This document shows, one piece after another, positions 50,484-59,174 of a DNA stretch of 64,000 nucleotides. This DNA is from Arthrobacter russicus (GTDB lineage Bacteria; Actinomycetota; Actinomycetes; Actinomycetales; Micrococcaceae): the NCBI RefSeq assembly GCF_031454135.1, contig NZ_JAVDQF010000001.1:1674001-1738000 (forward strand), given 5' to 3'. Below the pieces are notes generated by a model that saw only the letters and a list, made by a program, of their open reading frames with translations, searched no databases and was not told the origin of the DNA. Both the position numbers and the translations under genes were made by a program. Every line of letters starts with the position of its first letter. Within the stretch, counting starts at the first letter, position 1.

Positions 50484-51182
50484 GTGAAGATTGAAATCTG
50501 GTCGGACATCGCCTGCCCCTGGTGCTATATCGGCAAGCGCCGTTTCGAGACCGCGCTCGCCGGATTCCCGCAACGGGATCAGGTTGAGTTGGAGTGGAAG
50601 AGTTTCCAGCTCGACCCGTCGCTGCCCGAACATTACGACGGTACGGAGTTGGAATATCTGAGCCAACGCAAAGGCATGGCCGAAGCCCAAGTGGCGCAGA
50701 TGTTCGAACACGTCAAGGCGCAAGCCGCGGGCGAGGGCTTGGCCTATGACTTCGACACTTTGACCGTGGCGAACAGCCACCTCGGCCACGAGCTGATTCA
50801 CTTCGCGGCCCAGCACGGCAAACAGGACCAGGCAAAAGAGGCCCTGCTCAGACTGCACTTCGAGCAGGGGGTGGACATCGGCGACGTCGACGCCCTGGTG
50901 GAGGTCGCCGTCGGGCTCGACCTGGAAGGTGCAGCGGCACGCGCCGCACTCACCGACCGGGAGTTCGAGGCCGACGTCGATCAGGACATCGCCGAAGCCC
51001 ACACCCTGGGCATCCAGGGTGTGCCGTTTTTCGTGATCGACCGCAAGTACGGCGTCTCCGGCGCGCAGAGCCCCGAGGTATTCAGCCAGACGCTCAACGA
51101 GGCCTGGAAAGAAAGCCACCCGCTCATCATGAACGGCACTGCCGACGCTGAAGCCTGCGGGCCGGACAACTGCGCTATTTGA
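50484..51182 (+). CDS. DsbA-family oxidoreductase of the FrnE type
   Basis: Cytosolic thioredoxin-fold protein of 232 residues. Active site CPWCYIG near the N-terminus (SDIACPWCYIGKRRFE), then the long helical insert and the conserved QGVPFFVIDRKYGVSGAQ segment. No signal peptide. FrnE-like proteins act as disulfide isomerases or in oxidative stress. The C-terminus carries CGPDNC. GTG 50484 is the likely start. It converges with the sugar permease gene, and the stops overlap by eight bases. Confidence 0.9.
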   Translation: MKIEIWSDIACPWCYIGKRRFETALAGFPQRDQVELEWKSFQLDPSLPEHYDGTELEYLSQRKGMAEAQVAQMFEHVKAQAAGEGLAYDFDTLTVANSHLGHELIHFAAQHGKQDQAKEALLRLHFEQGVDIGDVDALVEVAVGLDLEGAAARAALTDREFEADVDQDIAEAHTLGIQGVPFFVIDRKYGVSGAQSPEVFSQTLNEAWKESHPLIMNGTADAEACGPDNCAI

Positions 51183-52014
51183 CCGCGCCCGCGGTCAGCC
51201 CTGCGACGAAGTTCTTCTGCAGGAACAAGAAGCCCACCACGACCGGGATGCTCACCACGAGCGAAGCGGCCATGATCTGGTTCCAGTAGACATTGGTCTG
51301 GGTGGAATAGAGCTGCAGTCCGACCGCGAGGGTACGGTTTTCGTCGGTGGTCATCACCGAGGCGAACAGCACCTCGCCCCAGGACGTCATGAAGGAATAA
51401 ATCGCAACGGCGATCAGCCCGGGCCGCGCCGCGGGCAACACCACACGCCAGAGCGCGCCCATCGGACCGGCCCCGTCGACTTTCGCCGCTTCGTCCAATT
51501 CCCGCGGGATGCCGTCGAAGTACCCGGCCAGCATCCAGATCGAGAACGGCAGGGAAAAAGTCAGGTAGGTGATGATCAGGCCGATCCGGGTGCCCACCAG
51601 TTGGATGCCCAGCACCGTGTTGATGTTCACGAAAATCAAGAACAGCGGCAACAGGAAGAGCACCCCGGGGAACATCTGGGTGGAAAGCACCGTGGTGGAG
51701 AACAGCCCGCGGCCGAAGAACTTGTAACGGCTCATCGTGTAGGCGGCGAAAATCGCGATGATCACGCTGATCACGGTCGCCGAGCCGGCGACGATCAGCG
51801 AGTTCCCGAAATATCCGGCCAACGGCACGGTTTTCCAGATGTCGATGAACGGTTGGATCGTGAGATTGGACGGCCACCAGGTGAACGGGCCCTGCACATC
51901 GGCAAGCGGCTTCAGGGCCGAAGTGATCATGACGTAGATCGGCAGCGCAGTGAACACGCCCAATATGGCGAGGGTGACGATTCGGAAGGTTTTGCTCCCC
52001 TGGGTTTCACGCAC
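51175..52014 (-). CDS. Carbohydrate ABC permease (MalG type)
   Basis: Membrane permease of a CUT1 sugar importer, 279 residues, six helices. Coupling loop EAA motif: ELDEAAKVDGAGPMGALWRVVLPAARPG. GTG 52014 has GGAGG upstream and overlaps the preceding permease gene by eight bases. Third gene of the operon binding protein-MalF-MalG; no ATPase gene is present, so a shared MsiK-type ATPase elsewhere must energise it. Confidence 0.92.
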   Translation of the reverse strand: MRETQGSKTFRIVTLAILGVFTALPIYVMITSALKPLADVQGPFTWWPSNLTIQPFIDIWKTVPLAGYFGNSLIVAGSATVISVIIAIFAAYTMSRYKFFGRGLFSTTVLSTQMFPGVLFLLPLFLIFVNINTVLGIQLVGTRIGLIITYLTFSLPFSIWMLAGYFDGIPRELDEAAKVDGAGPMGALWRVVLPAARPGLIAVAIYSFMTSWGEVLFASVMTTDENRTLAVGLQLYSTQTNVYWNQIMAASLVVSIPVVVGFLFLQKNFVAGLTAGAVK

Positions 52015-52987
52015 GCTTGGACCTCCGGTTCATGATCAGCAAATAGACCCCGCTGACCAGCAGCAAAAAGAGCAGCAACAACACCGACATTGCCGAACCG
52101 GAGCCGAAATTCCAGGTCAGGAATGAGGCGTTGTAGATGTGGAACGAAATCAAGTCCCCTTGCGGCGGCTGCGCGCTGCCGAAGAGCACGAACGGGGTGT
52201 TGAAGTCGTTGAAGGTCCACAAGAACATCACCAGCAGGAGCACCAGGTTGACCGGACGCATCATCGGCAAAGTGATCGAGCGCCACTGCCGGAACGGCTT
52301 CGCGCCGTCCACCGCCGAAGCTTCATAGACGTCCTGCGGGACCGACTGCAATCCGGCCATCAGCATCAGGAAGGCGAAAGGCCACATCTTCCAAATCGCC
52401 ACCACGACCAGCGCCACGAAGGAATTGTCGCCGATCAGCCAGAAGGGCTTCTCGCCCGGCAGATTCAGCACATCGTAGAGGAAGAAATTGATCGCGCCGG
52501 TGTCTTTCTGGAACATGAATTTCCAGGTGATGATCGCGGCGTAGGTGGGCAGCGCGTAGGGAATCAGGAACAACGTCCGCAGGAAGCCCCGGCCGAAGAA
52601 CTTCCGCTGCAACGCCACCGCGCCGGCCATCCCGAAGGACCAGGAAAATCCGACCACCAGAACCGTGAAGGCGCAAGTGACCAGGAAGGACTGCAACAGG
52701 CTCTGCCCGATCGCGCCGTTGAAATCGATCGCCATCTGGTAGTTGCCCAGGCCCAGGAACGGCGCATTGCTCCAGTTCGCGATGAACACCTTGGTCAGCT
52801 TGAAGAAGCTGACCCAAATCCCGAAAACCATCGGGATCACATGGATGAGCAATTCGAAAAGCACCGCCGGCGCCAGCAAGGCATAAGGCAACCAACGGCC
52901 CACCGGCTTGCGTTTGACGAATTCAGATCGTCTTTTCGGAACTGCCGGGGGCTCCGTGGAGCTTTCGGCGCGGGTCATCGCGGACAC
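52007..52987 (-). CDS. Carbohydrate ABC permease (MalF type)
   Basis: Six-to-seven-helix permease of a CUT1 importer, 326 residues. EAA loop DVYEASAVDGAKPFRQWRSITLPMMRPV. GTG 52987 is used because AAGGAAGAG lies upstream at good spacing; a longer frame continues to 53101 but there is no better start. Between the binding protein (with a hairpin in the gap) and the MalG-type gene. Confidence 0.9.
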   Translation of the reverse strand: MSAMTRAESSTEPPAVPKRRSEFVKRKPVGRWLPYALLAPAVLFELLIHVIPMVFGIWVSFFKLTKVFIANWSNAPFLGLGNYQMAIDFNGAIGQSLLQSFLVTCAFTVLVVGFSWSFGMAGAVALQRKFFGRGFLRTLFLIPYALPTYAAIITWKFMFQKDTGAINFFLYDVLNLPGEKPFWLIGDNSFVALVVVAIWKMWPFAFLMLMAGLQSVPQDVYEASAVDGAKPFRQWRSITLPMMRPVNLVLLLVMFLWTFNDFNTPFVLFGSAQPPQGDLISFHIYNASFLTWNFGSGSAMSVLLLLFLLLVSGVYLLIMNRRSKRA

Positions 52988-53060
52988 GTCAATTCTCTTC
53001 CTTCTCAACAATCTCGCCAGGGTCCACCAGGCCGGGCGGGGCCGGGGATATCCGGTCAAT

Positions 53061-53092
53061 GGCCGGCGAGGCATTCGGCCACCTCGCCGGCC
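53061..53092 (-). terminator. Intercistronic hairpin between sugar-binding protein and permease
   Basis: GGCCGGCGAGG (53061-53071) and CCTCGCCGGCC (53082-53092) pair perfectly around ten bases, just past the binding-protein stop. Same position and type as the hairpin after phnD; would favour the binding protein over the permeases. Confidence 0.7.
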
Positions 53093-53097
53093 TCGCG

Positions 53098-54399
53098 TCA
53101 TCCGGCCGCGGCGACCTGATCCTGTGCGGTTTTGAACGCCTTGCGGATGTCATCGGAACTGACCGTGCCGCCGGAAGCGATCGTGGCGAAGAACTGGTTC
53201 ATCGCTTTGCCGACGGTGTTTTCGAATTGGTCTTCGTTCGGCGTCAGCGGGAGCGGCTTGGACATGTTCGCGTAGATGTCCGCGAAGGTCTTCGCCTCCT
53301 CGGCGTTGTCCGTGAACACCGGTTTGGCGTCCTTGAGCACCGGAAGCGAGGAGAACGGCTTGCCCAGCGTGGTTTGGACCTCCGGGCTGGTCATGAAGTT
53401 CACGAACTTCAGCGCCGCATCCTTGTTCTTGGTGTTCTTGAAGACCGAGAGGTTGATCCCGGCGACGAAGCTCGCGATTTTCTGCTTTGCATTCTCCGGA
53501 GCCGGGAGCGGGACCACGCCATAGGCATCGCTTTTCATCCCGTTGCTGGTCAGTGAATTGTCGGCGTTGTTCTGGGTCAGGATCATCGCCACTTTCCCGG
53601 TGGCGAAGTCGTTGACCGCCTTGGTGCCGTTGTCATACTGCGCATTGCCCGGGTCGACCACTTTGTCGGTTTGCATCAGGTCCAAGTAGCGCTTGACGCC
53701 GTTCACCACACCGTCGGAATCGAAGGTCGGCTTAGCATCCTGATCGAAGAGCTCAGCCCCGTTCTGCGCCGAATTGATGAACGCGAAATGCGCATTCTCG
53801 GTGTAACTGGCGGCAGCGAGGGCCAGGCCGTGGACTCCCCCGGCAGTCAGCTGCTTGGCCGCGGCGACCATCGCTTCCCAGGTGGCCGGCGGCTGCAACC
53901 CGGCCGCGGCGAACATCGCCTTGTTGTAATAGAGCCCGTAAGCCAAACCGTAGAGCGGTACCGAGGTCGGGGGCTGGCCCGGGGCGCCGCCGGTGTCGAG
54001 CGCGGTTTTGACGAATTTGTCCGCACCGCCGATCGCCTGCATCTCGGCGTCGCCGTAAGGCAGGAAGGCACCGGTGGCCTGCAACGAGGATGCCCAGGTG
54101 TTGCCGATGTTGACCACGTCCGGAGCCTGGCCCGAAGTGACCGCCGTCTGGATCCGGGTCTGCAGGTCGTTCCAGCCGATGACTTCGAGATTCACTTTGA
54201 CGCCGGTCTGCTGCTGGAACTTTTCCAACAGCGGCGTCAGGTTCTGCTTGTCGTTGTCCAAGCTGGTGCCTTGATTCGAGGCCCAATAGGTAAGCGCCGC
54301 ATCGCCGGATCCGGTTGAACTGCCGCTGCCCCCGCAAGCGGCAGTGCTGAGTGCTAACGCGGCAAGCGCCGCTGTTGCTACGAGTTTGCGAACTTTCAC
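53098..54399 (-). CDS. Sugar-binding lipoprotein of an ABC importer
   Basis: Extracytoplasmic solute-binding protein family 1 (CUT1), 433 residues. Signal peptide with lipobox STAAC (Cys22), then the two-lobed fold with LTYWASNQGTSL at the N-terminus, VVNIGNTWASSLQATGAFLPY, and the hinge segments LYGLAYGLYYNKAMF and FVNFMTSPEVQTTL. GTG 54399 has AAGGAAG upstream. The promoter is at 54470-54498. Ligand unknown; the linked isomerase and dehydrogenases suggest an inositol-, sugar acid- or unusual-hexose-like substrate. Confidence 0.92.
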   Translation of the reverse strand: MKVRKLVATAALAALALSTAACGGSGSSTGSGDAALTYWASNQGTSLDNDKQNLTPLLEKFQQQTGVKVNLEVIGWNDLQTRIQTAVTSGQAPDVVNIGNTWASSLQATGAFLPYGDAEMQAIGGADKFVKTALDTGGAPGQPPTSVPLYGLAYGLYYNKAMFAAAGLQPPATWEAMVAAAKQLTAGGVHGLALAAASYTENAHFAFINSAQNGAELFDQDAKPTFDSDGVVNGVKRYLDLMQTDKVVDPGNAQYDNGTKAVNDFATGKVAMILTQNNADNSLTSNGMKSDAYGVVPLPAPENAKQKIASFVAGINLSVFKNTKNKDAALKFVNFMTSPEVQTTLGKPFSSLPVLKDAKPVFTDNAEEAKTFADIYANMSKPLPLTPNEDQFENTVGKAMNQFFATIASGGTVSSDDIRKAFKTAQDQVAAAG

Positions 54400-54469
54400 G
54401 GAAGACTTCCTTGTCGGTTGAACCGGCGCAGATCACCGCCATGTGATCTGGCCCACAATGGTTATCCTC

Positions 54470-54498
54470 AACCTAGAACAACTTATGCCGAAGGTCAA
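54470..54498 (-). promoter_or_regulatory. Promoter of the sugar ABC operon, shared block with 55986
   Basis: On the minus strand TTGACC (-35, 54498-54493), 17-base spacer, TAGGTT (-10, 54475-54470). Bases 54479-54498 read TTGACCTTCGGCATAAGTTG, 18 of 20 identical to the promoter at 55986. Likely ROK-regulated. Confidence 0.65.
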
Positions 54499-54559
54499 TC
54501 AAAAGTTTGCAATAAGCTGGCGTTTCTTGCCGATGCCCGCTGGATCCCTCTCCCACGCG

Positions 54560-54622
54560 CGCTGAGCGTTGACTTGTGGCGGGTTTGGCGCACTCAGAAC
54601 CGCCGCAAGTCAACGCTCAGCG
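54560..54622. repeat. 63-base palindromic element E5
   Basis: 23-base arms 54560-54582 and 54600-54622 (CGCTGAGCGTTGACTTGTGG... ) pair with one mismatch around a 17-base loop. Located 49 bases after the ROK gene stop and upstream of the sugar operon promoter. The total of 63 bases equals E2-E4. Confidence 0.85.
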
Positions 54623-54670
54623 GATCCGCTACAGCGCGATCAGCGAAGGGCTACCGTGCGACCGGAAGGA

Positions 54671-55888
54671 CTACAGCGCAGCGAGGGCCGCGTCGATCCG
54701 CCCCGCGGAGAGCACGTGGTCGGTGACCATCCGGCTCGCGCCGAGCACCCCGGCTTCGCGGGCCGCCATCGATTGCACGATCCGCAGCCGCGAGGTGGCC
54801 AGGGGCAACGAGCGCCCGTAAACCACCTCGCGCACACCGGCCAGCAGGTGCTCGCCGGCCACCGAAAGCGATCCCCCCACCACGATGATTGCCGGGTTCA
54901 ACATGCTCACGCAGGTCGCCAGGACGTCACCGACGTCCCGACCGGCCTGCCGGATCGCCTGGATCGCCTGGACGTTGCCGGCACGGACCAATGCCAGCAC
55001 GTCTTCCCCGCCCGACGCCGGCACGCCGGCTTCAGTGAGCGACCGCGCAATGGCCGGACCCGAGGCGATCGCCTCCAAACAGCCTTCGTTTCCGCAGCGG
55101 CAGGTGACGCCCTCGCCGCGAGGCACCCGCACATGGCCCAGGTCGCCGGCCGTTCCGTCCGCGCCGCGCTGCAGCAGCCCGCCGCTGATGATGCCGGAAC
55201 CGATGCCGGTCGCCACCTTGATGAAGAGCAGGTCCTGGGCATCTTCCCAGTGCGCCGCGCGCTCGCCCAGCGCCATGATGTTCACGTCATTGTCCACCAG
55301 CACCTCAGCCCGGAAGACCCGCTGGATGTACGCCGGGATGTCGAACCGGTCCCAGCCCGGCATGATCGGCGGGTTCGACGGCTTGCCGCTGCTGTGCTCC
55401 ACCGGCCCCGGGACTCCGATGCCCACCCCGGCGAGCTCTTCCGGCGTGCGGCCGGACTCGGTCAGCAACTGCCGGCAGTGCTCCAGGACCAGGTCCAGAA
55501 CCACCTCCGGCCCATCCGAGACATCAGCCGGCACCCGGCGTTCGCCGATCAACCGGCCGCCCAGATCGGTCAGCCCGATCAGCAAATGGGTGGCGCCGAC
55601 GTCGACGGCGAAAACCACCCGGGCGGAAGGCTTGAAGGCGACGCGCGACGGCGGACGCCCGCCCGAGGACACCGCCTCCCCGGCTGGCCCAATCAGGCCC
55701 AAGGCAGTCAATGCGTCCAAACGGGCCGCGACCGTGGAACGGGCCAGGCCGGTGAGCTCGGCCAACTCGGCCCTGGTACGGGCTTGGCCATCCCGGAAAA
55801 TCTGGAAAAGCTCACCGGCCCGGGTCAATGCACTGGCCGTACCGCCGGGCAACGAGCTGATATTTGCTGGGCTTTCAAGCATTGACAT
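54671..55888 (-). CDS. ROK-family transcriptional regulator
   Basis: Sugar-responsive repressor of the NagC/Mlc group, about 405 residues. N-terminal winged HTH (TRAGELFQIFRDGQARTRAELAELTGLARSTVAARLDALTALGLI), then a ROK/sugar-kinase-like domain with VVFAVDVGATHLLIGL, GVGIGVPGPVEH, and the zinc motif CRCGNEGCLEAI. The start among ATG 55888, 55882 and upstream is uncertain. It sits between two operons that share a promoter block (54470 and 55986), so it probably represses both until the imported sugar binds. Element E5 follows its stop. Confidence 0.9.
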   Translation of the reverse strand: MSMLESPANISSLPGGTASALTRAGELFQIFRDGQARTRAELAELTGLARSTVAARLDALTALGLIGPAGEAVSSGGRPPSRVAFKPSARVVFAVDVGATHLLIGLTDLGGRLIGERRVPADVSDGPEVVLDLVLEHCRQLLTESGRTPEELAGVGIGVPGPVEHSSGKPSNPPIMPGWDRFDIPAYIQRVFRAEVLVDNDVNIMALGERAAHWEDAQDLLFIKVATGIGSGIISGGLLQRGADGTAGDLGHVRVPRGEGVTCRCGNEGCLEAIASGPAIARSLTEAGVPASGGEDVLALVRAGNVQAIQAIRQAGRDVGDVLATCVSMLNPAIIVVGGSLSVAGEHLLAGVREVVYGRSLPLATSRLRIVQSMAAREAGVLGASRMVTDHVLSAGRIDAALAAL

Positions 55889-55985
55889 GGCTTCAGTGAT
55901 AGCACGCGGCAGCATCATTTGTCCCACGCATGGCAAAAAGCGCGCCGGAAACCCAAAGTATTGTCACCTTATTTGCATCTTTTGC

Positions 55986-56013
55986 TTGACGTTCGGCAGA
56001 AGTTGATTACAGT
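55986..56013 (+). promoter_or_regulatory. Promoter of the isomerase/dehydrogenase operon, shared block with 54470
   Basis: TTGACG (-35, 55986-55991), 16-base spacer, TACAGT (-10, 56008-56013). Bases 55986-56005 read TTGACGTTCGGCAGAAGTTG, 18 of 20 identical to the sugar ABC promoter on the other strand. A GGATCATGATCC palindrome follows at 56015-56026. Confidence 0.65.
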
Positions 56014-56052
56014 GGATCATGATCCACGCCAACCCCTTGAAAAGGAGCAGTC

Positions 56053-56817
56053 ATGCCCAAGCCCTTGCTTTCGGTTCAGCTCTACTCGGTTCGCCGTCAA
56101 CTCGAAGCAGACCTTCCCGACAGCATTGCCAAGCTTGCGGCGCTCGGTTTCACCGCCGTCGAACCCTACAACTTCGCCGCAATCGCCGAACCGCTTGCCG
56201 CCGCGCTCAGCGCCAACGGCCTGACTGCGCCCAGCGGCCACGCACCCTTGCTCAGCGCAGACCAGGATGAGATCTTCACAGCTGCCGAAGCTCTGGGCAT
56301 CGGCACGGTCATCGACCCGTTCATCCCGGAAGAGCGCTGGCAGAGCCTCGCCGACGTCGAGCGCACCGCCCAGGCGCTCAATGCGGCAGCGGCAAAAGCC
56401 GCCGGCTACGGGATCACCGTGGGGTATCACAATCATTGGTGGGAGCTGGAATCCATCCTGGACGGCAGCACCGCGCTCGAACAGCTGGCCGCACACCTCG
56501 ATGACCCGGTGATCCTCGAAGTGGACACCTACTGGGCGGCCGTGGCGGGCCAAGATCCGGCAGCGCTGCTGCGCCGGCTCGGCGACCGGGTCAAGTTCGT
56601 CCATCTCAAAGACGGGCCGCTGAGCACCGAACCGCTGGATCAACTGCCGGCCGGCGAAGGCCGGGTGGACATCCCGGCGATCTTGGCCGCGGCGCCGCAG
56701 CTGACCGCCGGAGTGGTCGAATTCGACGACTACCGCGGCGACATCTTCGAAGGGCTGGCGAAGAGCCTGGGTTATCTGAACGGGCTGGCGGGCCAGGCAG
56801 TCGGGGCCCAGGCATGA
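56053..56817 (+). CDS. Sugar phosphate isomerase/epimerase (AP endonuclease 2 fold)
   Basis: TIM-barrel isomerase of 254 residues of the xylose isomerase-like/IolE-IolI family. Segments LSVQLYSVRRQLEADLPDSIAKLAALGFTAVE (N-terminus), GYHNHWWELE (metal-site His), LEVDTYWAAVAG and KFVHLKDG fit the family's metal ligands (Glu, Asp, His). A common partner of Gfo/Idh/MocA enzymes in inositol, keto-sugar or glucoside catabolism. AAAGGAG lies before ATG 56053. Its stop overlaps the next start by four bases. Confidence 0.88.
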   Translation: MPKPLLSVQLYSVRRQLEADLPDSIAKLAALGFTAVEPYNFAAIAEPLAAALSANGLTAPSGHAPLLSADQDEIFTAAEALGIGTVIDPFIPEERWQSLADVERTAQALNAAAAKAAGYGITVGYHNHWWELESILDGSTALEQLAAHLDDPVILEVDTYWAAVAGQDPAALLRRLGDRVKFVHLKDGPLSTEPLDQLPAGEGRVDIPAILAAAPQLTAGVVEFDDYRGDIFEGLAKSLGYLNGLAGQAVGAQA

Positions 56818-57920
56818 GCGGCCCGGTAGGCATCGCGTTGATCGGCGCGGGCGTCATCAGCAAGCAATATCTGGAAAACCTGGCCAAATTCCCGGACGTC
56901 AAAGTGCACGTGGTGGCCGACGTATTCGAACAGGTGGCCGCGGAACGGGCCGAAGAATTCGGCATCGGGGCACACGGCGGAGTGGCTGCGGCCCTGGACC
57001 ACCCCGAGGTCGAGCTCGTGGTCAACCTGACCATTCCGGCAGCCCACGTCGAGGTTGCCGGCGCTGCGGTCGCGGCGGGCAAACACGTCTGGAGCGAAAA
57101 GCCGTTCTCGCTCGACCGGGAGAGCGGCAAAAAACTGCTCGAAGCAGCGAACCAGGCCGGGGTGCGACTGGGCTGCGCCCCGGACACCTTCCTCGGCCCG
57201 GGGTTGCAGACCGCTCGCCGGATGATCGAGCGCGGCGACATCGGCCGGCCATTGACCGCCCTGTCCTTGTTCCAGTCCCCCGGGCCGGAATCCTGGCACC
57301 CGAACCCCGCATTCCTGTTCCAGCACGGCGCCGGGCCGCTGTTCGACATCGGACCGTATTATTTGACCGCCTTGGTGCAGACTTTCGGCTCGATTTCGCG
57401 GGTTGCCGCGATCGGCTCGAAATCCCGGGAACAGCGCTCGATCGGTTCCGGGCCCAAAGCCGGCGAGGTTTTCGACGTCGAGGTGCCCACGCATTTCGGG
57501 ACTTTGCTGCAGTTCGCCGACGGCGGTTCGGCGCAGAGCATTTTCAGCTTCGACTCGCCCAAAGTACGGGTGGGCTTCGTGGAGATCACCGGGACCGAAG
57601 GCACGATCGCCCTCCCGGACCCGAACAATTTCGACGGTGACGTCAAGATCTGCAAGACCGGCAGCGACGAATGGATCCCGGTCCCCTGCGAGGGCGAAGT
57701 CACCGGGCGCGGCGTGGGCGCTTTGGACATGGCCCGCTCGATCCGGGCCGGAGTGCCGCACCGGGCCCCTGGAGAACAGGCCTACCATGTCGTGGATGCA
57801 ATGGTCTCGATCGCCGAATCCGGCGAGCGCGGCGAATTCGTCGAACTCAGTTCGAGCGCGCCGGCCACCGAGGCATTGCCGCTGGACTGGAATCCGTTCG
57901 CCGCAACACTGGGAGCGTGA
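56814..57920 (+). CDS. Gfo/Idh/MocA-family sugar dehydrogenase (first)
   Basis: NAD(P)-dependent oxidoreductase of 368 residues. Rossmann motif ALIGAGVISKQYL, the VNLTIPAAHVEVAGAAVAAGKHVWSEKPFS signature (Glu-Lys-Pro), and the C-terminal alpha/beta domain with GPGLQTARRMIERGDIG and HGAGPLFDIGPYYLTAL. Overlaps the isomerase by four bases and is one base before the second dehydrogenase. Acts with the other operon members on one imported sugar; which carbon it oxidises is unknown. Confidence 0.92.
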   Translation: MSGPVGIALIGAGVISKQYLENLAKFPDVKVHVVADVFEQVAAERAEEFGIGAHGGVAAALDHPEVELVVNLTIPAAHVEVAGAAVAAGKHVWSEKPFSLDRESGKKLLEAANQAGVRLGCAPDTFLGPGLQTARRMIERGDIGRPLTALSLFQSPGPESWHPNPAFLFQHGAGPLFDIGPYYLTALVQTFGSISRVAAIGSKSREQRSIGSGPKAGEVFDVEVPTHFGTLLQFADGGSAQSIFSFDSPKVRVGFVEITGTEGTIALPDPNNFDGDVKICKTGSDEWIPVPCEGEVTGRGVGALDMARSIRAGVPHRAPGEQAYHVVDAMVSIAESGERGEFVELSSSAPATEALPLDWNPFAATLGA

Positions 57921-57921
57921 G

Positions 57922-59049
57922 ATGAGCGCACTGGGCGTCGCGGTGATCGGCCACGGCTTCATGGGCCGCGCCCATTCGGCGGCCTGGCGCAATGCCGGCG
58001 CCGCCTTCGGGTTGCCGCACTACCGGCAGCAGGTGCTGGTCGGCAGATCTGCCGACGCCGTCGCCGCAGCGGCAGCCGCTTGGGGCTGGCAAGAGTCCGC
58101 AACCGACTGGCGGGCAGTCTTGGCCCGCGATGACATCCAGATCGTGGACATCTGCACACCGGGCTGGGCGCACGCGGAGATCGCGATCGCCGCGCTGCGG
58201 GCCGGCAAGCACGTCATCGTGGAGAAGCCGCTGGCCAATTCGGTCGACGAAGCGGAGCAGATGGTGGAAGTGGCGGCCGCTGCGGCGCGACGCGGCGTCT
58301 TTTCGATGGTCGGCTTCAACTACCGCCGGGTTCCGGCAATCGCCTTGGCCCGCGAGCTGATCGCGGCCGGCCGGCTGGGCACGGTGCGGCAAGTCCGGGC
58401 CAGCTACCTGCAGGATTGGTTGGCCGACGACAATGCCCCGATGAGCTGGCGGCTCCGTGCCGAAACTGCGGGTTCCGGCGCGCTCGGCGACATCGCCAGC
58501 CACGCCGTGGACCTGGTGCAATTCGTTCTGACGGAGCAGGTGATGGAAGCCTCCGGCGCACTCCGGACCTTCGTTCCGCAGCGGCCTGGCGGCGCCGGAG
58601 GCGCCGAGGAGGTCACCGTGGACGATGCCGTCTGGGCGAATCTCCGACTCAGTGGCGGAGCCAGCGCCAGCATCGAGGCCTCCCGGATCGCCACTGGCCG
58701 CAAGAATTCGTTGCACTTGGAAATCTACGGTTCCCGGGGCGCGCTCCGATTCGATCTGGAACGGCTCAATGAACTCGAGTTCTTCGACGCCATGGATCCG
58801 TTGGCGGAACAGGGCTTCCGCCGCATCCTGGTGACCGAGCCGGAGCACCCGTATCTGAAAGCCTGGTGGCCACAGGGTCACATCCTGGGCTGGGAGCACA
58901 GCTTCAGCCATCAGGTTCGGGACTTCCTGGACTGCATCGACCAGGGCCGGGCGCCGTCCCCGTCGTTCGCTGAAGGCCTCCAGGTGCAGCGGGTGCTCGG
59001 CGCAATTGCCGAGTCGTCCGACCGGAACGGCATCCGGATCGCGGTTTGA
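57922..59049 (+). CDS. Gfo/Idh/MocA-family sugar dehydrogenase (second)
   Basis: 375-residue paralog of the previous gene but only distantly similar. Rossmann GHGFMGRAHSAAW, the VDICTPGWAHAEIAIAALRAGKHVIVEKPLA signature, NYRRVPAIALARELIAAGRLG, and SGALGDIASHAVDLVQF for the substrate domain. Two dehydrogenases in tandem often make and then reduce a 3-keto-sugar or oxidise two positions. Starts at ATG 57922, one base after the previous stop. Confidence 0.92.
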   Translation: MSALGVAVIGHGFMGRAHSAAWRNAGAAFGLPHYRQQVLVGRSADAVAAAAAAWGWQESATDWRAVLARDDIQIVDICTPGWAHAEIAIAALRAGKHVIVEKPLANSVDEAEQMVEVAAAAARRGVFSMVGFNYRRVPAIALARELIAAGRLGTVRQVRASYLQDWLADDNAPMSWRLRAETAGSGALGDIASHAVDLVQFVLTEQVMEASGALRTFVPQRPGGAGGAEEVTVDDAVWANLRLSGGASASIEASRIATGRKNSLHLEIYGSRGALRFDLERLNELEFFDAMDPLAEQGFRRILVTEPEHPYLKAWWPQGHILGWEHSFSHQVRDFLDCIDQGRAPSPSFAEGLQVQRVLGAIAESSDRNGIRIAV

Positions 59050-59140
59050 GCCGGCGGCTGCAGCTAGTGCGCGCCGACTGGGCAGCCCGGCCGCTGCTGC
59101 CGCCGTTTCCGCTGGCCCGAGCCGAAACCACGAGGCATGC

Positions 59141-59174
59141 TTTGTTTGGTGACAAAATCGGCTAATATGTCTAC
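59141..59174 (+). promoter_or_regulatory. Promoter of the TetR gene, leaderless
   Basis: -10 TAATAT (59163-59168) lies six bases before ATG 59175, so the transcript likely begins at the start codon. A weak -35 (TTTGTT, 59141-59146) is 16 bases upstream. No ribosome site. Confidence 0.5.
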
